NCBI GenBank assembly: GCA_023055355.1 | Contig: JALJCS010000002.1 | Coordinates: forward strand, 82,361,001 to 82,425,000 | Direction: 5' to 3' | DNA: 64,000 nt | Source: Agelaius tricolor | Taxonomy: Eukaryota; Chordata; Aves; Passeriformes; Icteridae | Shown: piece after piece, positions 13,489 to 26,200 of the stretch | How the letters are laid out: each line of letters begins with the position of its first letter | Numbering within the stretch: the first letter of the stretch is position 1 | The notes under the pieces: model-generated | Database searches by the model: none | Seen by the model: the letters and a program-made list of their open reading frames with translations, nothing else | What the model was told of the DNA's origin: nothing | Program-made: the position numbers and the translations under genes

Positions 13489-16400
13489 AATCCTGAGATA
13501 TATCATCTTTTCTAGTCCAAAGTCCTGACTAAAGATCTCATCCAACTTTAGCACTGAAGAATATTAGATGACAGCACTTTTCTGGGGCCTTAAGTCTGTT
13601 GATTATGTCTTATTTATATATTGAGCCAGGAACTGCAGGGTTCATTTTTTTGACTTTTCAGCTATTCATGGGCTTTTTTTCATGGAAGAGGGGGAGGAGT
13701 TCTGCCCAGAAATTTATCTTTCAGTGGAGCTTCAATATTTGATTGTTTTCCACGTCCTTTCAATCCTTCCACACTAGAAGGATTTCTAATATATTTTTCT
13801 CCTGTGCAGATGAATAAAAGCAGGATATTGTCCTTGCAAGATATCACCTCTTCTGAGTGCTATATCAACATTGTCATTTTTCTTTCCTATGATAAAAGCA
13901 GTTAATGCAATGTTGTCTGTCAGGAAACTGCCAAAATTGCTTGTGAATAGAAAAGAAAATAGCTTTGTTATTTGTAGAACAGTCTTGCACATTAGAAGGA
14001 TGTCCTCTTCAGCCTCTGTTGCTTTGTTTGTATTTTGTTTTTCCATTTTCTTTCTTTTTCCTAAACATTGCATTTTTCTGGATGACATTTAGTCTTGTTT
14101 AACTGCTTTCTTTGCATAAGGATAAAACTAATAATCACTTCCATATTCATTAAGTAGTTCATTTCCATTACAAGATTTTGGAAATAACATATAGACCATT
14201 TTCAAGGAAAATTCTGACATGAAGTTTGGAAGAATTGAAATAATATTTCTTTTCTTTCCTCACACCTTTCTTGCTACTGAAAAAAATAATGACGAAGAAT
14301 TGTAGAAAAAGAGTTCTCAAAGGAAAATAAATGAGAAATGGAAAAGATAGCACCTAAAATTATCTCCTAGGCTTTAAGTGATCATGAGGCAGCAGTTAAT
14401 CAAAAGAAGAAGAATGATCAAAATTAAAATTAGATTTCATTGTATCATTCTCTGTAAAAGGGAATTTTAAAAAAATTAACAAAAACCCCAAGCAAACAAA
14501 ACAAAACAAAGCCACAGTAGAATTCTATGTAAAGACTTTAAAATTTTCTGGCCTATTATGGATAGATTAAATATGATGTCAAATAGTATTGTAATTTATT
14601 AATTCTAATTATATTCAACAAATCCAGCAAAACCCAACAAAATGAACAAGAGAATAAAAACATAAAGAAATAAACAACACAATGGAGAAAGTTAAATCAA
14701 AACCAAAGGGGACTTACCCCAACTCTTATAGCTCAAAAATAAAATTAATTTTCCCAGATTTTCATAATTAATGAGGAAAAGTCTTTTCTAAATTCTAAAT
14801 ACAAGTACTGTAGCTCAGATATGCTTATTTCTTTAATTAAAAAGGCAAGTTGAACACTCTGCTTGGGATGAAGACAACTGCTAGTGAATTCCACTTGTAA
14901 ATACTATGAAAAAATATCTCAAATTATTCTTATAATTATTCTAATTATCAAAATTAGCCTCTAATTATTATAAGATGCAGATTTTTTGAAGGTTTTTTTT
15001 TTAATTAATCTTTTTGCAACCTGAGGACTTTTTGTGGAGCATAATTCACATTATCCTTTGACAAAGTAAAGTATAAAAATTCTTCCAAAAATGTGTGTAT
15101 ATTGTGCTGTTAAAGAATTATTCACTTTCTGCCTGTGAATGTCTGAAGATTCAAGGTTCTGTCCAAATAATATTTATTTTAAATAAAAGTTCCTATTTAT
15201 CAAAAATGGCAGTTGCTAGAAATGTCCCTTTTATTTGAAGGTAGCAATTTATATTGCAAAAAAGACCATGGTTTCTCTCAACCAAGAAAAAGCAACCCAA
15301 AATAGCCAAAATAGACACCATCATTTTCATGATGTTCTAAAAACCCAGAAGAGAGAAATAAAGAATAAAAATATTTTTGCCTTTGAAAGTGTTTGGTCAA
15401 GTAGAAAAGCAATGAGAGGTTTCTGTCTTCACAGAGTTAGTCATGTAATCTGCTGGCTAGATAAAAGGTTTTTTAATATCTTATTATTATAATAATTAAT
15501 ATTATTGTTAGGACATTACAAATAATTGAGATGTACTAAAGAAGGTATTAATTTATCAGAAGATCAAATGGAATTGATGTATCTCCCTTATTGTAGATAG
15601 ATCAGCTAGTTGACTTCTCTGTTTTTCAGAAATGTTTTGATTTGACACTAAAGTATTTTTTAGGCAATAAAAGCACAATATGATTGCCACAAACTTGATG
15701 AAACACTAAAAAATACAAAATGAGTGTGATACCAGAAAAGTGAGTGATACTGTGCTGGAAGCAAATTGCTAGTGGAATTGGGTAAGTACTCATGTGATAT
15801 TGTCATCCTTCACCTTGCCACAAAAAAATAGAATCTTCTCAAAACTGTTACAGAAATATAAATAAAATAATAATAAAAAGAACCCAAAACACAGAAGATG
15901 AGGGCTCCATTTTTAAAAGAAATGAGGAAGAAAATTCAATACCTGAAATCAGATGAAGTATAAGAATAGGTTGTATTGGAGTTAAATAGGTATTAAATAT
16001 TTCTTATACTCTATATTTTGTAAACATCTTTATCTCATTATAACTTTTTATGTAGTAGCCTAGCCCAAATTTCTTTTCAAAATTAGCAAAAATCAAAGTA
16101 ATATTTCATAATGCATATTATTTAAACTGTTATGAATAATGTAGGTGTAGGGTTTTTGCAAATGTTTTTTTAGGTCTCAATACAACCATGAAATATTGAC
16201 ACTCAAGGTTAAGATATCACACTCAGTGCTTCCTAATACCATATCCCATAATACAATTTCTTGTGAAACAAGCCACATTAAGGGCAGACAAACAGCTCAC
16301 TCATATCCAAACCTACATACCCATACATGGCAAGGAGCACTTTTGTTTAGCATTTCTAGCAGAATTTATTATCACTACTGCATAATTTGTACATCCTCTT

Positions 16401-17781
16401 TAATATTGCAGAAGTCTACTGTGTGTCCCTGTGTATCCCTTTCATCTTCTGAAAAACAGCTGATGGTTGGTTTTGGAAAGAAAACACAAGTCAGCCATTA
16501 AGTTAAGGGTAGGATCAGCTCTCACACTGTGCAACAACCAACAATTTTTTGTCATCAGCCTGGAGGTCACATTTCAGACTAGTAGTAAATAGTTCTGAAG
16601 AGACACCTCTGAAAGACTGGTACTTCTGGGGAAGGGAAAAGCTGAGAATACACCAAAACTGTGGCTTCACTTAAGCCAGCCCCCTTCATGCATTCAGCTT
16701 CCTAAAAAATGATTGTTCTGATCATGTGTTTGATCCTAGCACAATGTGCCTTTTCAGAACAAAGTTTTGAGCTTCAGAAGGAAAGCTGAACATTAAATGT
16801 TACTCAAGCTACACATTATTTTGAAGATTAAAATATCTACCAGTTTACTGCAAGACCTGCTAGTCATGTCCTGCCCTGTTACCTCCCAACAAGAAAGTTA
16901 AACCGTCTTGCAGTGGAGTGAGTGGTCACACACTGAAACACATGTTAACAGGACTTTCAGTCAGTTACCCATCTACATAAATTTTTCTAGAATTTTTCCA
17001 GGCTGTTGTTAGGATAAATTTGATCTCCAATTAATTAACTTTTATAACTCTAAATATTTTATGTAAAATTGAAATCTAGTAAAAATGTTTTCATATGAGT
17101 AAACATCACAGAAATCCTTTCTAAAGAAGATCCTAGAAATATTCTAGATAAATATATCCTAGCAAGGATATATTTAGTTACCCAAAGCACTTGCAGGGAA
17201 AGCTGTTCCCAGCTGTCTTGACTTTTAGTTTAAAAGTTTTCAATGTCCTCCATTCTTGAATTAAGTCCATGCAGTCAAGAGTCTCCAAAAGGTCATCTTG
17301 TTGCTATACCCTTTGTAGTTTGGCTTGATGGATTTTTGTTTGGGTTTTTTTTTTTTTTTGTTCAATGGTTTATTCGGGGGTTTTTCATGGTCTTTTTTTT
17401 TTTTTTACTCAATTCTACAATCAATTCCTTTTTCTTCCTTCCCTTGGAAGTGCAACGATCTGGATTCATGGAGCAGATTTTCTTCTTGCTGCCTACATGT
17501 CCTCTGACATTACAACCCCACAGGCTGCAGGGCATTTCCAGGGGAAAGGTTGAACTCTGCAGTGGTTCCTGTGAAGTGACAGCTGCAGCAGTGAAGGCAA
17601 AGAACACAGACATGTTCTCTGTGCTGACCAGTCCCTGTCCTTTGCAGAAACATGTAGTACTTCTGCAGCAAACTGGATGAAAAAAGGTGCAAAGATGCCA
17701 TTTATCACAATGCAAATATTTTCTACCCCCTACCTCCCAGCAATCAGTTCAGTATTCATAAAGGAGAATCTGTGAAACTTG
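13489..17781. other. AT-rich non-genic stretch with poly-T runs
   Basis: No gene was recognised. Very AT-rich DNA includes A-rich parts near 14470-14690 (short CAAAA-type repeats) and an AT-only patch near 15478-15510. Two T runs occur at 17345-17359 and 17393-17406. The overlapping open frames across 17240-17715 on both strands are created partly by these T runs and have no family motif. Confidence 0.5.
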
Positions 17782-18520
17782 CTCCTGAGGGAACTGGCTG
17801 ATATCATTGCCAAGCCACTCTCCATCATATTGGAAAAGACATGGTGATATTTAAAAAAAGGAGAAAGGAAAATCCAGGGAACTACAGACCTGTGAGCCTC
17901 ACCTCTGTGCCTGGGAATATCATGGAACAGATCTTCCTAGAAGATAAGCTAAGGCACATAAAAGCCATGGAGGGAATTCAAGGTAGCTGGGAAGGCTTTA
18001 ATGAGGTAAATTGTGCCTGACCAATCTGATGGCTCTCGGTGATGGAGATGGCAATGGTTGACAAAGGAAGACTGATTGATGTCATGTATCTAGAATTCTG
18101 TAAAGTTTTTGATAAGATTTCACATGACATACTTATCTCAAAATTGGAGTGATAGGGATTCAATTGATAATGAATTGGCTTGATGGATGTAGCCAGAGAG
18201 TTGTGGTCAATGGGTCCATGTCCAGTTGGAAATATGCACCAAGGCTCTGGAAATTTCCTCAAGGCTCTGCCCTGGGACAGGTGCTCTTCACTGCCTTCAT
18301 CGAGTACACACAGTGAGACCCAGGGCACCCTCAGCAAGTCTGCAGACAACACAAGGCTGGACAGGTGAAGAATGGAAGAAAAGGATGGCATCTAGAAGGA
18401 CCTGGACAAACATGAGAAGTAGGCCTATGGAAATCACATTAAGTTCAACAAGTCCAAGTACAGTGTGCTACGTCTGGATTGGAGCAGTCCCAAACATGAG
18501 TACAGACTGGGAGTTTAGTC
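17782..18520 (+). repeat. CR1 LINE internal fragment, ORF2 reverse-transcriptase core
   Basis: About 740 bp from the central reverse-transcriptase part of CR1 ORF2. The conserved landmarks appear in order: GAGGGAACTGGCTGATATCATTG (as a 20-base core near 17788), GGGAACTACAGACCTGTGAG (NYRPVSLTS motif) near 17878, TGTCATGTATCTAGAATTC (the VYLDF block) near 18080, GTGGTCAATGGGTCC (VVNG) near 18203, and CCCTCAGCAAGTCTGCAGA near 18329, where the F/YADD catalytic box lies. Frameshifts, stops and deletions are numerous: the part between the VVNG and ADD boxes is shortened, and the first two ADD residues read as AD followed by N. Neither the endonuclease domain nor the CR1 3' end is attached, so both ends are truncated or lost. 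Confidence 0.85.
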
Positions 18521-21500
18521 ATTGCTTTATAAGCATTCCTTTAGTCTTAATCATTGTACAAAAGAAATTGCAAGATATGGAAAGAGAAGCTTGTACATTC
18601 CAGCTGATGAATGCGTTAAATAAAAAGATATTCCATTTCATATTGAATATTAACTGCAATGTTAACTACTGAAGTAATTCTTTTCTGTCTGTCTCAATAA
18701 ATGTAGATATAGATAAACAATGTCCTTCTAAAGGAAACTAAATAAAGTGTCTATTCAGCTGTGGAAATAATTTCTGCATGTAGTGTATGTGTTTGTACAA
18801 TCACATCTGTACATTTTAAGGACAGCATATATTTTTCCCATTCTAGACTATTTATATTCTATACAGCCATTAAATACTGGTTGGATCTCTGGTTTAAGAA
18901 AGCCATGGGACACTTATAAATAAGTAAGAATATAAATTTATAGACTTGTGACTGTGCACTTTATATTGAATAGGGTTCTTAAGTCTTGAATGTTTATTTG
19001 AGATGTTCAATGTTTTAACTACTTTTTTTAACCACAATCTGAAAAGAGTCATCCTACTTGACACTCTTTGAGATATTAAGAAAGATTTATGTTCACCTGC
19101 TTTGAAACATAATATATTCCCACTTATTATGGAAATAAGATTCTTTTGTATCATTCTAGCAAAAATATTTCCATAGAAAGTGATAATTAGGATAAATTAT
19201 ATTTGAAAAATTTGACTTTAATTTCATGGAGTGAGCAATAAAAGAAGCAGTATGACAATATTCTTACATTTGCAGTAATTTAGGATGATGATTTCAGGGC
19301 CTTCTTTTATTTTGAAGCTGTCTCAGAATCTAACTCAATTGTTAAGATGAGACTTTGCTGTATAATTCAAGAGGCAGAGATAATTCCAGTTAATTATCAT
19401 ATAGATTCATTAGGAGCTTGTATGTGATTCTGAATATATAAATCACAACTCAATGTAAATCCAAAGAATATATTTTTGTTATAATAAATATCCATACATA
19501 TGCTATGTATTCCTGATAGCATCTATGATTATGACAAACAAATGAGAATATTTTATATTGTTATACTGTCAGTCAAAATCAAATGTCAGCAACACTAGGT
19601 ACGTACTGCTAAAAATCACAAGTTCACCAAATGAGAACCTGAGAGCTCTAACTGAAGCAGCTGCATTTCTGGTGGCAGCAAAAATATTTGACACTTTGTG
19701 GAGCAATTTCACTGACTATCATATCCTTTGATAACTGTGGTATGACTTAAAAAGACTGAGTGGACTTTAGGCTCCACTACCTTTGTTCCTAGATATTGAA
19801 ATTAATTGGCCCTGAGTCTTCTTTCTTCATTTCTTGTTTTGTGCTTTGTTTCTTTGCTTGTGGTGTGCTATATCCACACATCATTAAAATAATTTTTGCC
19901 TCATGTAAGTAAATTGCTGAAACTTGGGCATTTAACATATAGGCAAACATAGTTGTATTTAAGGCATTTTTATGTTTGTGTTTCTTCATGATCTTTCTCT
20001 ATCCCTTTTCTCTCTCTATTCCTTCTCTCTCTCTTTAGTCATAAAAGAAAAAATAAGGGAACTAAATGGCTTCACAAATAAGAGAAGCTAAGAATAAGAT
20101 ATTTTTCACCAAAATAAAGTATTTAAATTATTCAGGATGTGATTTTATGTGAGAGGGAGATTAGGTTACATTTTGTACTTTGCACTCTTTGTCTTCTATC
20201 ACTGCTGATTGATGTTTTGCTTTTGCTGTGCCATATCAATGACGAATGTTGGAGACAGTAACTGCATGCAGACCTTATACTGGAATACTCCCTGATTCAA
20301 AATGCCTTTTGAGTTCAATGGCATGCTCAAGCACCAATACAAATATTTAGCAAGAACCCATATATTTACCAAATAAATATAATATCCTGGTTTTCTTAGA
20401 GAAAATTGGAAATGTTTTATTACAGCATGAATACTATCTGGGGTACCTCTGCTTTCTGTTCAAGCAGACTACTTCTGGATAGACAAAAGCAGATATACAG
20501 AATTAAGGGAAGGGAAAAGAGTAGTGCTGCCCTGAACCTCAATAGGGTTTTTATATTATTTTTAAACTGCCTCTTGAAGTTTCATGCTGTATCAAGAAAC
20601 ACTTAACCTTTTTTTTTCCCTAATAGAAGTTCTTCTTTTTTTTTTTTTTTTTTTTCTTTTTGTTGTCCTTTCCCCTGTAGTTTCTAAGAGTATTTAAGGT
20701 TTTTGGGGGAAATATCTGGTCTAAAAGAAGCTGCAAAAGAATGCAGAAAAATGGCCTTATTGTGCTTTGGCCAGCTGCATTAGGACTTTCAACAATGCAA
20801 GCAATGGTGTTCCATTTTGTTCACCTTCAGTTTATTAGTTCTTTTTTTTCATTTCTTTTAAAGTGATGATACGTTTCTTGACTCTCTGGTGAGACTGAGT
20901 GCTGCCTCTTGTCCTTTCCTCAAACAGAATTTCTTCAGAAGAGCTGTGCCTTCATCATTCCAGCCACTCCTTATTTTCTGTCACTAAAAAGAAATAAATT
21001 TTTCATAGAGATAGTGTAAATATTCAGTAATTATGAGTACTCTTAAGCCATATGCCTTTAGATGTTCAGAGAACTTTATCGAAGCTTATCCTTTAAAAGT
21101 TAAAAATATGACTGCTGATGATCTGCTATGTGAAAACCAAACTAGAAGGAGATGAGTATGTCCCTGAGGAAAGATGTCACCAGATGTGGCTTTGGTACAC
21201 AAACCTTCATGAGGTCCAAACTTCTCCTTAGAAAACAAGGAACAACAAATTCCAGGAAAACAAGCCCAACTGAAATACTTCATATTTATAATCCAAATGG
21301 CAATGGTAATAATACTGTAATAAAAATGACATAATATTAAGTAAAGCCTTCACTTCCCATAGGAAAACAGTAAGATAGAAGAGCCATAGTATCTGCTTTT
21401 CTCTGTAAGCTTGGCTTACACGTGGCTTTTCCAGATATGAAATGCTGTAGGCTGTGTTGTGGTGATGCAGGGCAGTGATGGTGGTTGCTGTGGAGTGTGG

Positions 21501-22699
21501 TTTGTGGTGGTGGTGGGGGTTTTTTGGTCACTTTTTGTTTGGGTTTATGGTTTTTTAACCTGGAAATAATGGAGCAACAGAGACACCTACTGGTATTTTT
21601 GCAACATTGAAAATTAATAAGTCTCTTGGGAAAACACTAAAATATTTAGTGTATATTATGCTATTTTGCTTCCTATTATAAGTTTTGAGATTTTAAAAAA
21701 AGAACATGAATCTTGGGAATAAAAAAAGTCACTGTTCGCATTAAATTAATAATCTTCCACATATGGAATGTCCTCTTGAATTTCCTATTTTTTGAACAGA
21801 ATAAATTCATGAATTTTTAATGACATTAGACTTACTTTAGATTAAGAGAATATAATCCTTTTATTTCTTAATGTATAATTTAAATGACAGGTGACCAAAT
21901 ATATATTGAGCATAGTGTGAATAAGCTCATTATAATAACCTTAGATTCTTCTGGACACCTCATGCATTCTCCATTTTTTCCAGTTATTGACTTAAGTTTT
22001 GAAACTAGCATCAAAATACTGTATTTTCCTTTCATTCTTGGAAAAAAAAAAAGCATGCTTACATAATTACTGTCTGCTTCTATTTCCCTTTATGATGTTA
22101 CTGACAGTTCTTGAGGGAAAGAGCTCAGTTTTTTACAACTACGGTTTTCTGAAAGTTGTGGATAAATACCATATTGAAAGAGCCTGAAAAAAATATTAGA
22201 TGTTTCATAAGATACCAGTGGCTTTCATTTAACAGACAGAAGGCCATCTTGATCACTGTTCTCATTTTTTTGTTTTATAAGGTTCAAGAACAAAAATATT
22301 TTATGTTGTGATTCTTGGTTACCTGGCTTTTACTCAATTAAAACCACAAACTGATTATGTACTAATTATGATTCAGAACATTTCCCAGAGGGAGTAGAGA
22401 CACAAATCTGATCTAATATGGTGTGACAGCTGGCTGCTATTCCTTTCTTATTATTAACGTCAGTTCTCAAGATGGTCTGTGCCACAGCTTGTTTTATCTG
22501 GGGAAAAACACTGGGAAAACTTGGAGAAAATGTAACATCCTCGAATTGACCAGAGTCCTAATCAGGGATAGCTGGGTTTAACACAAATTATTGCGCTACA
22601 TTCTCAGAGTGAAGAGAACTTGTTAAATCCTCATATTCATCACTGGTTCCAAGTACAGGTAATTTTATGGAAAATAACATTATAAACAATGTTTTATTT
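18521..22699. other. AT-rich non-genic stretch with simple repeats
   Basis: No gene or classifiable dispersed repeat was seen. Features of note are a CT-rich stretch at 19992-20036, a T run of 20 bases at 20636-20655, and a G/T-rich patch at about 21470-21560. Remaining open frames are chance length. Confidence 0.5.
20636..20655. repeat. Poly-T run
   Basis: Twenty uninterrupted T bases, with another shorter T run just upstream. No retrocopy or LINE could be recognised next to it on either side, so it is listed as a simple repeat only. Confidence 0.85.
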
Positions 22700-23279
22700 G
22701 TGATTGTCTCCTTGTATTTGACCCTGGTGAGACTGCATGTCAAGTGTTGGATTCAGTTTTGGCCCCCTCACATTTAGGTGCTGAAGGGTATCCAGAGAAA
22801 AGCAATGAAGCTGGTAAAACGCCTGTAGCACAAGTATTACCCAGAGAAGCCAAGGGAGCTGGAATTGTTTAGGCTGGAGGAGGCTCAGGGGACACCTTAT
22901 CACTCTACATTTCCATGAAAGGAGGTTGTGGTGGGGTGGGGGTCAGACATTTCTCTCAAGTGATAAGTGATGTGACAAGAGGAAATTGCCTCAATTTGCA
23001 CCAGGGGAGATTTAGATTTGACGTTAGGAACAATTTATTCACTGAAAAGATTGTCAAGCATTGGAACAGGCTGCCCAGGGAATTCACCATATCTGGAGGT
23101 ATTTAAAAGACATGTCAATGTGGCACACTTGGGGACATGGCTCAGTGGTAGAGTTGACAGTGCAGGGTCAGTGGTTGAACTCTATGATCTCTTTTCCAAC
23201 CTAAATGATTCTAGCTGGGTCATTGGCTTGAACTCTATGATCTCTTTTACAGCTTAAATTATTCTATTATTCTATGATA
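22700..23279 (+). repeat. CR1 LINE 3' fragment with duplicated terminus
   Basis: This is a CR1 3' part, plus strand, 5'-truncated. It begins in the ORF2 segment that normally encodes [17 protein letters not shown] (here decayed) and continues through a GLKVQRKA-like part. It then reads CAGGGGAGATTTAGATTTGA and GGAACAGGCTGCCCAGGGAA, the conserved RF.LD and HWNRLPRE blocks. The peptide KIVKHWNRLPREF is legible near 23045. The 3' end (GAACTCTATGATCTCTTTTC then AACCTAAATGATTCT) occurs twice, at 23175-23212 and 23228-23265, and the element ends in ATTCTATTATTCTATGA. Several frameshifts make it inactive. Confidence 0.88.
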
Positions 23280-26200
23280 AAAAAACTGTTTAACAATTTG
23301 TGACTAGGGATTATGCTAATTCAAGTGAATCTTAATAACTCCTTCATGTTCTGAAGATTTTCAGGCTTCTAAGAGGCATTGACTCAACTAGAAGTTTTAC
23401 CAGTAGTTCAGTTTTCATTGGAACTCTACTTGATTATTTATTTCAAGAAATAAATTCAGGAATTGAATTTTCATATGAAGATCTCTATGAAAGTTGCTTA
23501 TGAAAATTTGTTGAGAGAGAATAGAAGACAGTATGTCATATGAGGTCTTTGCATGTTTTCTACAGAAAGTGTTCCCAGCACTAAAAATAGTGATGTCCAA
23601 ACTCATCAGAGAAAATCTTTTCTGTGGTGAATTGATCACATGATATAGCATTAGAGTAAAGGTTTCTCCTGCTTCTAATATGGTTCTCCTGGGGTCCTAA
23701 GAAATAATCTGTGTATGCATGTGTGTGTGCACAGTATCTGAAATAAGTGAAAGGCTGATTTACAACCCACCACAGTAACTCACAGGACACAGGGCATCAC
23801 ATGAGGGCAAAAAAGAGACTGGTACTTCAACTGCTGAAGCAGAACTAGAGACCTCTTCAGGTTAAGGGCATGAAGTCTGGTGGATACTGTTTACTAGAAG
23901 AACCCTCAGGTCTGAATCATCTCCAGAAGCATCCTGATGAAGACTTATTTTGAAGGAAACGGGTTGGCTTATACCAAAAGGGAATGAGACACAGCATTAT
24001 ATAATATAGCCAAATGAAGGACCAAGGAGTGAACTAGGTAGTTAAATAATCACATGTGAAGATGCCATATAAATAACAAGTAAGAATTTATAAATTTAGT
24101 CTCTGTATAAAATGGTCATATCAGTCTAAAACACTAGAAATTCTTCAAATTTCCATAGAACTCTTGTTTTCATGCCTTAGGTGTTCAGCTGCTGTAAGCA
24201 GGGCATTTCTTCCCATAGTGCCTGTATTATTTGCTTTGATTTTCTTGATGTTCAGTAAAGTTACTGAACATTCTTTCGTACCAATTCTCAGCATACTCAA
24301 GTCTGGATCAAGAAGTTTGTTGAACCTTTTAGTAAGAAAGATAAGCTTTCAAATAGGAAAAAGGGTTTACAGGTCAAGAAAGGGATTTTTGCATCTTCTT
24401 TGTTCATAAACTGATTTTAACTCGGCCATCAAAGACCACCAAGGAGTTGTTGCCAGAAAATGCTGCATTTCATCTTGAAATCTCTTAAGGAGTCAGTTAC
24501 CCCTAAAAAAGCACCTCAGCTTTGCCCCACAGTAATGCCAATTACAGTGTTTCTGGAAATTTTGTGACCCAGCTTCATTCTTTTGCTTCTTATAAGTGAG
24601 AAACAGCTTCATCTACCTGTGGGATAGCAGCTATAGGTTGCATCTTAGCTTGTTTATTATTTCACTTCACTCATGCCTTCATCCATTAGACAATAGAAAG
24701 TGGTAAATTTTCCAGAGTTTTTTCAGACCTGAAAGTTCAACTGGACAAGTGGAAGAAATATGAAGATATGTAGAATACAAGTCACAGTCTCTATCAAACA
24801 CTGTTTAAAAACATGGTACATCATCACTGTTATTATGAATATGCATTTTATAGCTGTTAGGTATGTCATTGTTTTCATTGTAAGGATCAAGGACAGGGTT
24901 TTACACAATACTAAACTTCGTATGTATATATATTTTCATATTGTCCACATTTTAGGATGTCTCACAAGTGTTTTCTTGTCAAAATCAGTGATTTAGCTCA
25001 CAGAGAACAAATTTTATTTTCCCATCAGATTTCTATCTACTACAAACACATTTTTTTTCCTGCAAAGAGTCTGTATAATCCTACAATATTGAATTTGCAG
25101 CTATTATATATGTATACAAATTAAATATTGGTGGCTAAAACAGAATTAAAAATAATATTATGACATGTTTTATCATTATTCCTCTATAGTAATGCTAATT
25201 TCTGAAGACATTTAGATGCGTGTTAACCCTGTGAAAAAGTATTTTCCAGGAATTTGCATATAGAATTACACCTGAAATTTTCAAAAGGAGGTAGGAATCT
25301 GACTTTTAAAAAAGCAATGTGATATGGTCTGCAAGTCTCATTAAAACTGGTGTTTTATATCATATCTTCAAAACAAGAGAGAGAGATATAATTTTTTTGG
25401 TCTCAAGTGATGCATGATTTTTATGAGAACACATTCAGTTTTCTAAGCAATGGTCTATGAACTACCTAAGACATTATGAGTATCTAACAAAAATTTCCAT
25501 TTCATATCAACTCTTTTATGCCACAAGGTTATTTGCACATTTTGAATGAAACGCTTTAGGATAACCATAAATACAATAGAAAATAATTACAATTCTTCAA
25601 TTAAAATTTCTTCCTACTCTCTCAGGCATTCTTTATTTGTGATCTATTTTGATTTGTTTTGGTCTTCATCATAAATAACACTGTGAATTTATAAATGACT
25701 GAGCGATCTAACATTCACATACCTAAGATCCCTTTTCTCTATCTAGTTTCTGTTTCTCTGTGTTCTCAATTTTCCTGTTCATTTTTATTCTCTGTTTCTG
25801 TGTTCTGCTTTACCAGTAGTAGACTGATCTATTTTACAATTAGAAACAAGGACTTTGGGAAGAAGGGGTAACAAGAGAGTCTCTCACATGCTGAAATCTA
25901 GTCTACTTCATTGCAAGTAACCAAAAAACAAGAATTTTTTAAGAATATTCTCCATTACAGATAGGATAGATGCTGTCACTTTTCTCAGTGCATAAAAAAA
26001 CCCCTGTACCCTGGAGGCAAATGAAAGACCTACAGTAAAGCATCAGAAACCACACTAAGCTAGAGGAAGAGAGCAGGAACCTTATGAATCTCATAATTAT
26101 CATATCTCAGAATGGAATATGTTCACAAAAAATTCCAAGGTAATTATAGGATATTATAAAATCTGTGCTACAGAAGAGGGTGAAGTGGCACCCAAGTGGC

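Noticed and set aside
17243..17715. Overlapping long open frames on both strands
   Set aside because: They span two long T runs that create poly-Phe or poly-Lys, and no domain is recognisable.
23131..23190. tRNA-like words: TGGCTCAGTGGTAGAG (A-box-like) and GGTTGAACTC (B-box-like)
   Set aside because: They sit exactly where the CR1 3' UTR has its common ACATGG.TTAGTGGT...GGTTGGACTC words, and no cloverleaf stems can be formed around them.
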